Positions 17,901 to 27,262 of a stretch of 64,000 nt of DNA are shown here, piece after piece. Within the stretch, counting starts at the first letter, position 1, and each line of letters starts with the position of its first letter. The DNA is from Candidatus Micrarchaeum acidiphilum ARMAN-2 (GTDB lineage: Archaea; Micrarchaeota; Micrarchaeia; Micrarchaeales; Micrarchaeaceae), in NCBI GenBank assembly GCA_009387755.1, contig GG697240.1, positions 64,001 through 128,000 of the forward strand. Direction: 5' to 3'. The translations under genes were made by a program, and so were the position numbers. The notes under the pieces were generated by a model. That model was not told the DNA's origin, made no database searches, and saw only the letters and a program-made list of their open reading frames with translations.

Positions 17901-18764
17901 TTGCTGCCTAGAAATTTTGATTACTATGCGCCGGCAAGCTTGAAGGAAGCCGTTGCCGTGCTTAAGAAGCATAGCGATGCAAGGATACTTGCAGGGGGAC
18001 AGAGCCTTCTGCCCATGATGAAGCTTAGGCTTGCATCGCCCGAAGCAATAGTCGACATTTCAAGGATAAAGGAACTGCGCGGGATAAGACAGGATAAGGA
18101 TAAAGTCTTGTTAGGGGCGATGACTACAATTTCGGAAATCGCGATATCTGAAGTGGTAAAAAGTGAGCTGCCTGCTCTTTTCGAGGCCGCGTCCGCGATA
18201 GCAGATCCGCAGGTGAGGAACATGGGCACCATAGGAGGCAATATCGCGAATGCAGATCCTGGAAACGATATGCCGGCAATAGCCATCGCGTATGGCGCAG
18301 GAATAGAAATTTTTGACGGGAAAATAACGCGCAACGAAAGCGCAGACACTTTTTTTGTGGATGCATACACTACAAAGGCTGCGCAGCACGAAATAATAAC
18401 TTCGCTGGTCTTTCCTAAGGGCATGCGTGGAAGCGCGTATGCCAGGGTAAATAGGAGGATAGGCGATTACGCACTTGCCTCTGCATGCGCAGTGATCGAA
18501 GTTTCAGGAGGCAGAATAACAGAAGCAAGAATTGCATTCAACGGCGCCGCGCAAAAGGCGATAAGAGCAGAGGCTTCAGAGCGCAGGCTTGTAGACTCGA
18601 AACCCAGCACTGATGCATTTGACAAAGCAGCGCAAGACGCATTGAAGGGGCTTGAAATAGAGGACAGCTTTTACGCAAGCGCTAGCGTAAAGAAAGCTGC
18701 CATAAGGCACGTCGTTGCTGAAGCCGTTGAAAATGCCTACAGAAGGGCGAAGGTGGTCAGATGA
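17901..18764 (+). CDS. FAD-binding medium subunit of molybdenum hydroxylase (CoxM/CutM type)
   Basis: FAD subunit that passes electrons out of a xanthine-oxidase-family enzyme. It shows the two FAD loops AGGQSLLPMMKLRLA and TIGGNIANADPGNDMPA, and the C-terminal CODH-type domain. Start: the frame extends to a TTG at 17856, but that lies upstream of the TATA element, so TTG 17901 (reading LLPRNFDYYAP) is preferred. It overlaps coxS by four bases (ATGA). With CoxS and CoxL it matches the three-subunit glyceraldehyde oxidoreductase of Sulfolobales, which fits the surrounding glucose pathway. Confidence 0.88.
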   Translation: MLPRNFDYYAPASLKEAVAVLKKHSDARILAGGQSLLPMMKLRLASPEAIVDISRIKELRGIRQDKDKVLLGAMTTISEIAISEVVKSELPALFEAASAIADPQVRNMGTIGGNIANADPGNDMPAIAIAYGAGIEIFDGKITRNESADTFFVDAYTTKAAQHEIITSLVFPKGMRGSAYARVNRRIGDYALASACAVIEVSGGRITEARIAFNGAAQKAIRAEASERRLVDSKPSTDAFDKAAQDALKGLEIEDSFYASASVKKAAIRHVVAEAVENAYRRAKVVR

Positions 18765-19231
18765 AAAATGTTGAAGTCTCGATAAACATAAACTCGAAGA
18801 ATTACAAGGCTCGAATAGAGCCAAGGATGTTGCTTGTGCATTTCATACGGGAGGTTGCCGGACTCACAGGAACGCACATAGGCTGCGACACGACCGACTG
18901 CGGTGCGTGCACCGTGCTCATGGACGGAAAGGCGGTAAAGTCCTGCACAGTACTGGCAGTACAGGCAAAGGGGCGCAGCTTGAAGACAATAGAGGGCGTC
19001 GGCAGCGGAGACAAATTGGCGCGCATACAGAAGGAATTTGTAGATGAAAGGGGGCTGCAGTGCGGTTTCTGCACCCCAGGCATGATCATGCAGGGCCTTG
19101 CTATAATAAACGAATACAAGCATCCTACTGAGGAGCAGGTCAAGCATGGACTGTCAGGAAACCTCTGCAGGTGCACAGGATATCAGAGCATAGTCGACGC
19201 AATAGTAAAGGCTTCAAAAGCTAAAAAATGA
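18761..19231 (+). CDS. 2x[2Fe-2S] small subunit of molybdenum hydroxylase (CoxS/CutS type)
   Basis: Iron-sulfur subunit carrying two [2Fe-2S] clusters. The plant-type ferredoxin cluster is in GCDTTDCGACTVLMDGKAVKSC, seen here as spaced cysteines. The C-terminal helical cluster has CGFCTPGM and CRCTGYQ. The length of 156 residues is standard. It relays electrons from the molybdenum centre to the FAD subunit. Coupled to coxM by an ATGA overlap and followed four bases later by coxL. Confidence 0.94.
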   Translation: MKNVEVSININSKNYKARIEPRMLLVHFIREVAGLTGTHIGCDTTDCGACTVLMDGKAVKSCTVLAVQAKGRSLKTIEGVGSGDKLARIQKEFVDERGLQCGFCTPGMIMQGLAIINEYKHPTEEQVKHGLSGNLCRCTGYQSIVDAIVKASKAKK

Positions 19232-19235
19232 TTTT

Positions 19236-21239
19236 ATGGAAAGGTTGGAAAGATTCGTGTCTGGAAAGGGCATGTACGTTGACGACATAAGGGTGAAGAA
19301 CCCACTTTACATGGCGGTTTACAGAAGCCCCTACGCGAGGGCTAGAATAATAGATGTAAAAGGCGGGCTCAACTTTAAGGACCTTGATGCCGTGCTTACT
19401 TCTGTAGGAGAAGGCGCATCGCAAGACCGCAAGGACCTGATGCATCCAGTATTCGCAAAAGGATACGTTAACTATGTAGGGCAGCCTGTAGCTGCAGTGT
19501 TTGCTGATGATCCTTATGAGGCAGAGGACAGGCTTGACGAGGTAGATGTAGAATACGAGCCGCTTGACCCAATTGTTGACCCTGAAGCCGCGCTTGGAGC
19601 AGAGCCCATCCACAAGGGCATGAAGAGCAACGTGCTTTCCGACAAACATCTGGGAAGCAGATTCAGCACTGATGCTGACATAGTTCTTGAAGACAGGCTG
19701 GAGAACCATAGGATCGCGACCAACGCCATAGAACCCAGGGGGATACTTGCTGACTACGATGGAAAAAGACTAACTATACATATATCAACACAGTCTGTTT
19801 TCAGCATAAAGAAGGGCATATGTGGTACGCTCAACATGCCTGAAGAATCGGTCAGGGTCATACAGGCCGACACGGGAGGAGGCTTTGGGCTCAAGGGCGG
19901 GCTCCAGGCAGAGTATCCCATAGCGGCATTTGCAGCCATGAAGTACAGAAGGCCAGTGAAATGGATTGAGACCAGAAGCGAACATTTGATGGCAGCTAAC
20001 CAGGGCAGGGGAGCCATTGGCAAGATGAAGCTGCACGCCAAAAGAAACGGCCGCATACTTGGGATAGAAGGCGAGATAATAGTAGACGCGGGAGCATATG
20101 CGGGAGGCATAGCAGAGTTCGGCCCGGGATTCATAGCCATGCAGCTTACTGGTCAGTACAAGATAGAGAAGGGATATGTGCACGCCATGAGCGTTCTCAC
20201 AAACAAGGTGCCATACGGCCCATACAGAGGTGCCGGAAGGCCAGAGGCCGGCTTCTTCATGGAGAGGATGGTAGACATGCTTGCAGATGAGCTGAGAATG
20301 GATGCCGACGAAATAAGGCTGCTGAACGCTGCTGACAAGCCTTTCAAGTCTCCGCTGGGGCTTGAAATAGAAGCTTCCAAGCCGTTCATGCAGAAGGCAT
20401 TCAAGGAACTTGAGTACAAAAGGCTCAGGGGCAGGAGGGCTGGGCTGGCGCTATTCGTCCTGGTGCCAGGCGCAAGGCCAGGCGAGAGCGCAAGGATAAT
20501 GGTAAAGGACGGCATAGTGCACGTGTGGACCGGCAGCAACCCACACGGCCAGGGCCATGAATTTTTTGTGAAGAAGCTTGTACACGAAGAGCTTGGCGTA
20601 CCAGAATCAAAGGTAATGCTTGAAGTTCCTGACACGGACTTGATAAAGGCAGGAATAGGAACGTGGGGGAGCAGGTCTGCGATGGTCGGAGGCGCTGCAG
20701 TAGTCAATGCCGCCAGAAAGATAAAGGAACAGGTCGTGGCCAAGCACGGAAGTTATTCTCCGAGGAAACTTCTCGAGGGAAATTATGACTACTTCGAATT
20801 TTATAGATATGAAGGTAACATAAACGCCTTTGGCGCAAACGTGGCAACGGTAGCAGTTGATGAACTGGGAATGGCAAAAGTTATTGAACTGGGGGCGTAT
20901 TACGACGTAGGGAGAGCCCTTGACATGGGAATGGTAAAAGGCCAAATAAGCGGCGGAATGATACAGGGAGTCGGGCAGTCTTTTACTGAAGAAGTAATCT
21001 ACGACGAGAACGGCCAGCTCTTGACTTCCAGCATAGCTACGGCCGGACTGGTGCATGCTTCAGGAATACCGAAGATGAAAATAAAGGTTGCGGAAAATCC
21101 ATCTGCGCTGCCGCACCATGCAAGGGGCCTTGGCGAAGCTCCAACAATAGGAACCCCGGCCGCGATCGCTAGAGCGGTAGAGCTTGCAACAGGAAAACGG
21201 ATACGATCAACGCCGATAAGGCAGGAGGACCTTGTCTAG
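19236..21239 (+). CDS. Molybdenum-binding large subunit (CoxL/CutL type), probable glyceraldehyde oxidoreductase
   Basis: Molybdopterin subunit of the xanthine-oxidase family. Visible motifs are GGFGLKGGLQAEYP, PYGPYRGAGRPEA and the catalytic Glu in GLGEAPTIGTP. It lacks the AYxCSFR loop of true aerobic CO dehydrogenase and has the PYRGAGRPEA type instead, so CO oxidation is unlikely. At 667 residues it is somewhat shorter than the usual 700-800. Given the pathway around it, oxidation of glyceraldehyde to glycerate is the best guess. This would duplicate the role of the aldehyde dehydrogenase at 10342. No molybdenum-cofactor genes are in the window. Confidence 0.86.
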   Translation: MERLERFVSGKGMYVDDIRVKNPLYMAVYRSPYARARIIDVKGGLNFKDLDAVLTSVGEGASQDRKDLMHPVFAKGYVNYVGQPVAAVFADDPYEAEDRLDEVDVEYEPLDPIVDPEAALGAEPIHKGMKSNVLSDKHLGSRFSTDADIVLEDRLENHRIATNAIEPRGILADYDGKRLTIHISTQSVFSIKKGICGTLNMPEESVRVIQADTGGGFGLKGGLQAEYPIAAFAAMKYRRPVKWIETRSEHLMAANQGRGAIGKMKLHAKRNGRILGIEGEIIVDAGAYAGGIAEFGPGFIAMQLTGQYKIEKGYVHAMSVLTNKVPYGPYRGAGRPEAGFFMERMVDMLADELRMDADEIRLLNAADKPFKSPLGLEIEASKPFMQKAFKELEYKRLRGRRAGLALFVLVPGARPGESARIMVKDGIVHVWTGSNPHGQGHEFFVKKLVHEELGVPESKVMLEVPDTDLIKAGIGTWGSRSAMVGGAAVVNAARKIKEQVVAKHGSYSPRKLLEGNYDYFEFYRYEGNINAFGANVATVAVDELGMAKVIELGAYYDVGRALDMGMVKGQISGGMIQGVGQSFTEEVIYDENGQLLTSSIATAGLVHASGIPKMKIKVAENPSALPHHARGLGEAPTIGTPAAIARAVELATGKRIRSTPIRQEDLV

Positions 21240-21295
21240 GCGCATAAGCAACATATAAATATCAGTTGCCGCACAGACTTTTTAAGCGTGTTATT

Positions 21296-21634
21296 ATGCA
21301 AAAGCAGTTTGGGCACTTGAAATCTGAGGATCGAGTTGCAGCTTTACCAAGGTTAGATGCTTCTGAAAGAGTTCAAGCCACAGTCCAGGTTCCAATCAGG
21401 AAGGCTTCAGAAAAAGCCGGTCCAGTAAGCGCACGAAATAAGACTGGGAGTAGAAAGGATGCCGCATCTGGAGAGGTATCTTCGGGGCTGCTCATTGGCT
21501 CTGGACTTATAGCCATGGTCGCGGGAGCACTGTCTGGTGGAGCGGGAGTTGCGGCACTTTCAGCGATAGTGGCTGGGGGAACTGCAATGCTCTTCGGATT
21601 TGTCATTGCACTCAGTAAGACCTTGAAGAGATAA
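21296..21634 (+). CDS. Small membrane protein of unknown function
   Basis: From ATG 21296 it is 112 residues: a polar N-terminal half with charged residues, then two hydrophobic Gly/Ala-rich segments (LLIGSGLIAMVAGALSGGAG, ALSAIVAGGTAMLFGFVIAL) forming a likely membrane hairpin, and a basic end. A TATA-like ACATATAAAT at about 21250-21259 supports expression from its own promoter. No family recognised. Confidence 0.6.
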   Translation: MQKQFGHLKSEDRVAALPRLDASERVQATVQVPIRKASEKAGPVSARNKTGSRKDAASGEVSSGLLIGSGLIAMVAGALSGGAGVAALSAIVAGGTAMLFGFVIALSKTLKR

Positions 21635-21655
21635 GAATGCTTGACACAGCAGGAC

Positions 21656-22336
21656 TCAGCACATAATCAGCTTCTTGAACTCCTTTGCGTTGCTGAGCAT
21701 ATACTGGTCATTGTTGAAAAATGCGAATGCTTGTCTGGCATTAGACTTAGCGACCATTTCAGCCATGCCCGCTAGTTCACTCCTGCTGTAGTTGTAGGAG
21801 TACCATTCAGTACGGCCGTGGAAACGCAGATATAACTGCCTGTTTAAATTTGTAAGCTTGCCGCTCTGCAGCGGCGAGTCCGCAGTCACCACCGTGCCTT
21901 CAGTTTGTATTTTGCCTAGGTCTAAATCATTCCAACTTTCGTGCCTGAACTCTATTGCAAGCCTGTGGGAGTCGAAAGCGCTGAGGAAATCATTGAGCCT
22001 TGGCAGCAGCTTTGATGTGAACCTCGGAGGCAGCTGGATGAGGTACCACGACGTGATTTTGTCCAGGGGCGACACCGCCTTCAGAAACTTATCGCACAGC
22101 TCAATTGCGCTCTCGTTCAGCATATGCGTATGTGTTACCGACCTGTGGACCTTGACCGCCCATGCAAGGCTCTTTCCCGTCAGAGCCCATGACTTTACCT
22201 GGTTTGGATACGGAAACCGGTAAAAACTTGAGTTGAGCTCCATCGCATCCATACCGGATTTTTTTACATACCATTCGAGAGAACCGCCCTTGTTCCACGG
22301 GTAAAGCCATCCTGAAGTTCCCACGCGTATGTGCAT
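21656..22336 (-). CDS. DUF72 (YecE-like) protein
   Basis: TIM-barrel-like DUF72 protein: IRVGTSGWLYPWNKG at the N-terminus, ELNSSFYRFPYP, and LYLRFHGRTEWYSYNYS near the C-terminus are family landmarks. The length of 226 residues is normal. Biochemical role unknown across the family. It stands alone between a convergent small membrane protein and the MFS gene. Confidence 0.85.
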   Translation of the reverse strand: MHIRVGTSGWLYPWNKGGSLEWYVKKSGMDAMELNSSFYRFPYPNQVKSWALTGKSLAWAVKVHRSVTHTHMLNESAIELCDKFLKAVSPLDKITSWYLIQLPPRFTSKLLPRLNDFLSAFDSHRLAIEFRHESWNDLDLGKIQTEGTVVTADSPLQSGKLTNLNRQLYLRFHGRTEWYSYNYSRSELAGMAEMVAKSNARQAFAFFNNDQYMLSNAKEFKKLIMC

Positions 22337-22386
22337 GAAAATCGCTAGAAGAGTCGTTAATACTTGGATTTAGAAATGCTATAAAA

Positions 22387-23616
22387 CTAGCTGTTGGAAT
22401 TAATTGCTGCGTGCCGCTGCGCAGCAGAACCGGCAAGGTCTCTGCCAAACACAAATATCGCAGCCGAGATGATTAGCAGCACGACACCTATGATATCAAA
22501 TGTGTACCTGTATGAAAACGCATGGATTAGAAACCCGGATACCGGCAACCCTAGGATTATGCCGGCGTCGAGTATTATGAAGCCTACTCCGCTGTGCACC
22601 CCTACCCTGCCTTCGCCGGCTGACTCCGAAATTATGGTGTTGTATATGCTGCTCCATCCCATTATGAAAATGCCGAGAATAAACGATATGGCTATCGCGA
22701 CAACGAAATCCCCTGGCAGCATGGCCAAGATTATTATGAGCAGTGCAGACCCTGCCGCAACCGCAGAAAGTGAAGTTGCCTTGTCGCTTCCGAATGCCCT
22801 GGTTCCTATGCTGGGCCAGATGTTCCTGCCTGCAATTGATCCGAGAATCAGGGCGAAGAGGGCGATTTCTGCTGCAAATATGCCGAACCCGTTGTAAATG
22901 AAAAATAGGACTAGGTAGGTTGCAACTGACTGCTGGGCCCAGAAGAGGAATGCAGAAAGCGCGCTGATTCGATAGACTGTTTTGTTTTTTAGCACGGACA
23001 GAAGCTCGTGAAGGTAGTCGGTTTCGCTTTCGCTCTTGGGCTTGCCTCTGTCGTGTCCCATCAAAGCGAATACAAGTACTGCTATGACGAGCATAAAAAT
23101 AAATGCGTACACGAGACCGTAATCTAGCGCGATTATTGGAAGAAAGATTATTGCAAAAAGCACTCCGACAGGTATACCAGTCTGCTTCAGGCCCATCTTC
23201 TTGTAGTGGCTTGGGCGGTATGCACTTATCACTGTGCTGTTGGTTGCAGCAGGAAGGGATCCGTAGCCAAGGCCGATAAGAAAATATCCGATAAGCAGCA
23301 CATAATACGAACTTGCGGCTACGCAGGCGGCCAGTCCGAGAGCCATGAAGAGAAATGATAGCTTTATAGCGGTTCTGTTGCCTAGCCGATCTATGAATAT
23401 GCCTGACAGCAGCAGTATTAGTATTACTCCGGCGTAGACAGCAGTAGGTAGATAGCTTAACTCTCCCGCGTTCAGCAGAAATCTGTCCTTTATGAATGGG
23501 GCCAGCACTACGAATGACTGGTTGATAATGTTTCCGAAAAGAAGCAGGAGCAGCGCTTCAACAACAACAGGTAATGTGTGACCGGTTCTTTTCGCCAAAT
23601 TTTGCACCTTAGCCAT
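22387..23616 (-). CDS. Major facilitator superfamily transporter
   Basis: About 12 hydrophobic spans in 409 residues. The loop 2-3 motif is GIFIDRLGNRTAIKLSF (the G-x3-D-R-x-G-R-R type), and GLGYGSLPAATNSTVIS is the MFS motif in span 4-5. No substrate-defining feature is visible. AT-rich sequence upstream (about 23630-23660) probably holds the promoter shared with nothing else. Given the nearby sugar genes, a sugar or organic-acid substrate is possible but not supported by sequence. Confidence 0.85.
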   Translation of the reverse strand: MAKVQNLAKRTGHTLPVVVEALLLLLFGNIINQSFVVLAPFIKDRFLLNAGELSYLPTAVYAGVILILLLSGIFIDRLGNRTAIKLSFLFMALGLAACVAASSYYVLLIGYFLIGLGYGSLPAATNSTVISAYRPSHYKKMGLKQTGIPVGVLFAIIFLPIIALDYGLVYAFIFMLVIAVLVFALMGHDRGKPKSESETDYLHELLSVLKNKTVYRISALSAFLFWAQQSVATYLVLFFIYNGFGIFAAEIALFALILGSIAGRNIWPSIGTRAFGSDKATSLSAVAAGSALLIIILAMLPGDFVVAIAISFILGIFIMGWSSIYNTIISESAGEGRVGVHSGVGFIILDAGIILGLPVSGFLIHAFSYRYTFDIIGVVLLIISAAIFVFGRDLAGSAAQRHAAINSNS

Positions 23617-23692
23617 TGAAAAATTTTTATTATGGTCATGGCTTTAAAGTTATAAATACCAGCGCTTGGAACCAGATTTTGTCGGCTCGCGA

Positions 23693-24826
23693 TTACACTT
23701 CGATGAGAATAATTGCGAACAATGCGACAATTGTGGTGTAAAGAAGCGAAAGCTTCATGAACCTGATTGGGCTTATGCCCCCGCCCTGCCTTATCGCAAT
23801 AAAATTTGCCAGTGATGCAATCACCGTGCCGTTGCCTCCAACATTGACGCCCCAGCTCAGCGGCGCGAAAATAGACGACTTTTGCAGCAGCACCGTAGCT
23901 GGGACATTGCTTATTAGCTGCGAGGCAACCAGCGCATATAAAAACATGAGCACGCCGCTATTTGTATGAAGCCTTGGCAGCAGGGTCGCAGCCGAATTTA
24001 TAACAAGGAAGATAAGTACGAAAGTCAGTATTAGGAAGACGTCAATCCTGAAAAGCACGGCAGTGACCTTCGAGCCCTTGGACCTAAGCGCAGTCATGGC
24101 AGCTATTGCCGCGGCAGACATTGCCACAAAGAACCAGATGCTGTAATTGCCAAGGAAGCCTGCGGTGTCAGCCACAAAGAGCAGGATTGAAGCTGCAAGC
24201 AAGGCTCTGTTGCTGCGGGGCCTGGGAGGGGGCTGGCTTGCCCTGCCGGTTCTGCTGATTAAGAAAACAAAGGCGGCAAGCACAAGCGCAGATATTAGAA
24301 ATATTGGCATCATTGCCAGAATGAACTGCGGCGCGGAAAGCCCGTAGTGCCTGAACATTATTATGTTCTGCGGGTTGCCGAACGGCGTCAGCATTGATCC
24401 AAGGTTTGCGCCTATTGCCTGCAGCACGACTGTGCTCCTTACGTCGCTGCCGGATATCCTGCCTATGCTCATTGTCAGAGGCACCAGCACTATCAGCGAC
24501 GCGTCGTTTGTTATGAACATCGAGACAAGCACGGTAAGCGCGATTGACGCCAAGGCAAGCTTCCTGAAGCTTTTAATCCGTCCTAGCATCGCGTATGCAG
24601 CCGCATCAATCCCTCCGGAGATGAGCAGCCCGGTGTTTATTATCAGGAAAGACGCTATTATAGCAACCGTATTCCATTCAACAAGCGAGGAATTGAGAAA
24701 CTTGATGTTGTAGGCAACAAGCAAGGCGTATGCTGCCAGCAGGAAAAAGAAAATCGGTTCCTTCCTTACAAACCTTATTCCGCTTTTTTTGTTGGGCAAG
24801 CTGCTACCATTCCCCGCTTTGCGCAT
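23693..24826 (-). CDS. ArsB/NhaD-SLC13-type ion permease
   Basis: Ion-transporter-superfamily membrane protein of about 10-11 spans. MFITNDASLIVLVPLT matches the ITND hairpin element of ArsB/NhaD-like permeases, and QAIGANLGSMLTPFGNPQN matches their second conserved region. ATG 24826 is chosen; a longer frame reaches 24874. It may export arsenite, exchange Na+/H+, or carry an organic anion; these cannot be separated by eye. No ars regulator lies beside it. Confidence 0.8.
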   Translation of the reverse strand: MRKAGNGSSLPNKKSGIRFVRKEPIFFFLLAAYALLVAYNIKFLNSSLVEWNTVAIIASFLIINTGLLISGGIDAAAYAMLGRIKSFRKLALASIALTVLVSMFITNDASLIVLVPLTMSIGRISGSDVRSTVVLQAIGANLGSMLTPFGNPQNIIMFRHYGLSAPQFILAMMPIFLISALVLAAFVFLISRTGRASQPPPRPRSNRALLAASILLFVADTAGFLGNYSIWFFVAMSAAAIAAMTALRSKGSKVTAVLFRIDVFLILTFVLIFLVINSAATLLPRLHTNSGVLMFLYALVASQLISNVPATVLLQKSSIFAPLSWGVNVGGNGTVIASLANFIAIRQGGGISPIRFMKLSLLYTTIVALFAIILIEV

Positions 24827-24915
24827 TATCAGATGGATGCTGGGATTTAAATCCTTTGCCAATGCGCAACTCACTAATTTTTATTTTTTGTCTGCGCATT
24901 ATAATGGGTGGCGAG

Positions 24916-25638
24916 ATGGCAAGCATAAGGGGGAAGTGCTTTATAGTGGTTGGTGCCGGAGGGGGCCTTGGATACGCAATATCGAAGAGGCTGCTTGAGT
25001 CAGGCGCCAAGGTGGTTATATCTTCAAGGACAAGGGAAAATCTCGAAAAGTTAAAGGGAAGGCTGTCAAAGTTTGGAGTGGTTGATTATGTAGCTGGGGA
25101 TGCGACCAAAAGAGACGATGCAGAGCGCGTTGCATCTGAAGCCAAGAAGATAATGGGGAGAATCGATGGAGCAGTAATACAGGTCGGAGACTTCTTAGGT
25201 GACAATTTCGAAAGCTTTACCGCTGACAACGCGTACAAGATGGTGTCGGCAAACCTTGTTGCGCCGCTGACCGCAGTGCAGGCGGTGTCCAAGGCCATGG
25301 ATAGGGGTGGTGCGGTGGTTTTTGTAAGCAACTCGGAAGCGGCGCAGACAAAGAAAACATCTACCAACCTGTCGTATCTAGTATCAAAGGCTGCGCTAAA
25401 CAAAGCCGTTGAGATGGTGGCGGCCGAGCTTCTTCCGCGAGGAATAAGGGCGAACGGCATAGCCCCAAATTCGATAGCAGATCCCGAGAAGAGTGAAAGG
25501 AGCGAGATGGGCAGCCAGGAGCAAAGGCCCGAGGACCTTGCAGGAATAGCCGAGTGGCTGCTCGGCGAAGAATCAGTTCTTGTCGACGGTGTAGTAATAC
25601 AGGCGGACTCCGGATACAGGTTCGCAAGGCGCAGGTGA
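24916..25638 (+). CDS. Short-chain dehydrogenase/reductase
   Basis: Classical SDR: nucleotide loop VVGAGGGLGYAIS, NSEAA around the catalytic Ser, and the catalytic pair in YLVSKAALNKA. The C-terminus has the usual VLVDGVVIQADSG. ATG 24916 is favoured since GGGTGG lies just upstream; ATG 24904 is an alternative, and further upstream codons read into the divergent permease promoter. Substrate unknown. Followed with no gap by the methyltransferase gene, so the two are co-translated. Confidence 0.87.
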   Translation: MASIRGKCFIVVGAGGGLGYAISKRLLESGAKVVISSRTRENLEKLKGRLSKFGVVDYVAGDATKRDDAERVASEAKKIMGRIDGAVIQVGDFLGDNFESFTADNAYKMVSANLVAPLTAVQAVSKAMDRGGAVVFVSNSEAAQTKKTSTNLSYLVSKAALNKAVEMVAAELLPRGIRANGIAPNSIADPEKSERSEMGSQEQRPEDLAGIAEWLLGEESVLVDGVVIQADSGYRFARRR

Positions 25639-26211
25639 ATGGCAGTGCATTCGTGGGAGGACTTTGATCATTCCAGGGCCAAGGGCATGAGGGACAGATT
25701 TATACCAATGGATAGGGTGCTCGAGTTCGCAAAATTGGGCAGGGACGACACCATACTTGACATAGGGGCCGGAGACGGAGAATATGCCCAGGAGTTCGCC
25801 AAGATAGCGGTAAAGGGAAGCGCGACAGCAATGGAGTTCACGCAAACCGGGCTCAAGCTCATAAGGGACAGGATAGCCAGTTCAAGGCTTAAGAACCTGC
25901 ATGCAGTCGAGGCAAATGCGTGCGCAGTCAACGACTTTTCAGGATACACCAAGATATTCATGTCTAACGTATTCCACGACATCCGCTGCAAGGATGATAT
26001 ACTTTTCAGGTTTGAGGAAACCCTTGACGCAGGCTCCGAGATAATCTTAATAGAGTTCAAGCCTGAGGCAGAATTCGGGCCGCCCGTGCTTTCAAGAATT
26101 TCGGAAAGGCAGCTTGAAACCATAATGGCGAGGCACGGATTCGCACTCCTTGACAGGGCCGAGTTTCAATTCCACTACATGCACAAATATGCAAAGAAGC
26201 AGAAGCAGTGA
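25639..26211 (+). CDS. Class I SAM-dependent methyltransferase
   Basis: Rossmann methyltransferase of 190 residues with motif I LDIGAGDGEYAQEF and a UbiE-like layout (ATAMEFTQTGLKLI in motif II, FMSNVFHDI in motif IV). The ATG immediately follows the SDR stop codon. Its acceptor is not known; the pairing suggests the SDR and methyltransferase act on one small molecule. Confidence 0.83.
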   Translation: MAVHSWEDFDHSRAKGMRDRFIPMDRVLEFAKLGRDDTILDIGAGDGEYAQEFAKIAVKGSATAMEFTQTGLKLIRDRIASSRLKNLHAVEANACAVNDFSGYTKIFMSNVFHDIRCKDDILFRFEETLDAGSEIILIEFKPEAEFGPPVLSRISERQLETIMARHGFALLDRAEFQFHYMHKYAKKQKQ

Positions 26212-26216
26212 GCATT

Positions 26217-27116
26217 TTACATCCTGTCCATCTTCCGGGACATCTGCAGCAGGAGGTCAAGTATCAGCCCGCTTATTATGGAAAGGAAGCCAATCACAAC
26301 AAGCAGTATCGCTATCAGCGCCCTGCCTATCTCATTCATTGTGCCTGTGCTTATGTAGTTCACCACGACCAATAAGCCTATCACTATTCCTGCAAGCAGC
26401 AGTATGGCACCTATGGAGCCAAATATGAGCAGCGGGCTGTAGTCGCGCGTAGACCTTACGATGTGGCCCGCCACGCCCATGCCGTAGAGGACTTTTGATT
26501 TTGCGAGCTTTGATTCTGCTTGGCCGGGCCTCTCGCGGTAGCTTACAGGTATGTCGGATATCTTGTTAAAGCCTTTCTTTGATATCTCCATGACGAAGAA
26601 CAGCGTGCCAGCCCGGTATGGCTCAACATCAAATATGGCTGATACAGCCTCCCGGCGCATGACAAACACTCCGGAAAGAACGTCGTGTAGCTTGGCCCTG
26701 TGCGTGGTGTTGTATATTTTGGTTAGGTTCCTGTTCCCGAAGTTTATGTGCCCAGACATTGCAGCCGAATTTTTTCCATGAAGCCTGTTGCCCAGCACCA
26801 TGTCAAGCCCGTTCTTTTTCAAGTAGGATATCTCCCTGACAAGGTCGCGCGGGTCGTATGTGCCGTCCGGGTCTATCGTTGCTATGAGCGTGCCGCTTGC
26901 GGCCTTGAAGCCCTCCATCAGCGCATTTTCGTATCCGGAAGATGTCTGTTTTATCAGGTGCACTCGCTTCTTCTCTAGCCTTTTTCTGTAATCCTCGCTG
27001 CTTTTGTCAACCACTATTATCTCACATCCGGGAATAAGCTTGCGTAGCCTGTCTATCATGCCGAATACAGATTCTTCCTCTATTGTAGGCAGGACTACAC
27101 TTATCTCTTTAGGCAT
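26217..27116 (-). CDS. Family 2 glycosyltransferase with C-terminal membrane hairpin
   Basis: GT-A fold glycosyltransferase resembling dolichyl-phosphate mannosyl/glucosyl transferases. It starts with EISVVLPTIEEE, has the nucleotide-sugar DPDGTYD (DxD) motif, and ends with two hydrophobic spans (LLIFGSIGAILLLAGIVIGL, GRALIAILLVVIGFLSIISG). It probably makes a lipid-linked sugar donor for surface glycosylation, consistent with the many sequon-rich surface proteins in the window. Located just downstream of tRNA-Val on the same strand. Confidence 0.87.
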   Translation of the reverse strand: MPKEISVVLPTIEEESVFGMIDRLRKLIPGCEIIVVDKSSEDYRKRLEKKRVHLIKQTSSGYENALMEGFKAASGTLIATIDPDGTYDPRDLVREISYLKKNGLDMVLGNRLHGKNSAAMSGHINFGNRNLTKIYNTTHRAKLHDVLSGVFVMRREAVSAIFDVEPYRAGTLFFVMEISKKGFNKISDIPVSYRERPGQAESKLAKSKVLYGMGVAGHIVRSTRDYSPLLIFGSIGAILLLAGIVIGLLVVVNYISTGTMNEIGRALIAILLVVIGFLSIISGLILDLLLQMSRKMDRM

Positions 27117-27262
27117 CGCTGCTGCACCTTTTGATCCGCATATTTATTGCTGGTATCTTGTTAAATACCTTACGCATTTGCAGCATGCTTAACGGCAGGC
27201 AGTCGTGGCCCTGCTAAAATTGTCCGTAAAAGTATATACTCTGCTTCATTGAAAACTGAAGG

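Noticed and set aside
17365-21239. Aerobic CO dehydrogenase
   Set aside because: The large subunit lacks the AYxCSFR loop; family membership alone does not support CO oxidation.
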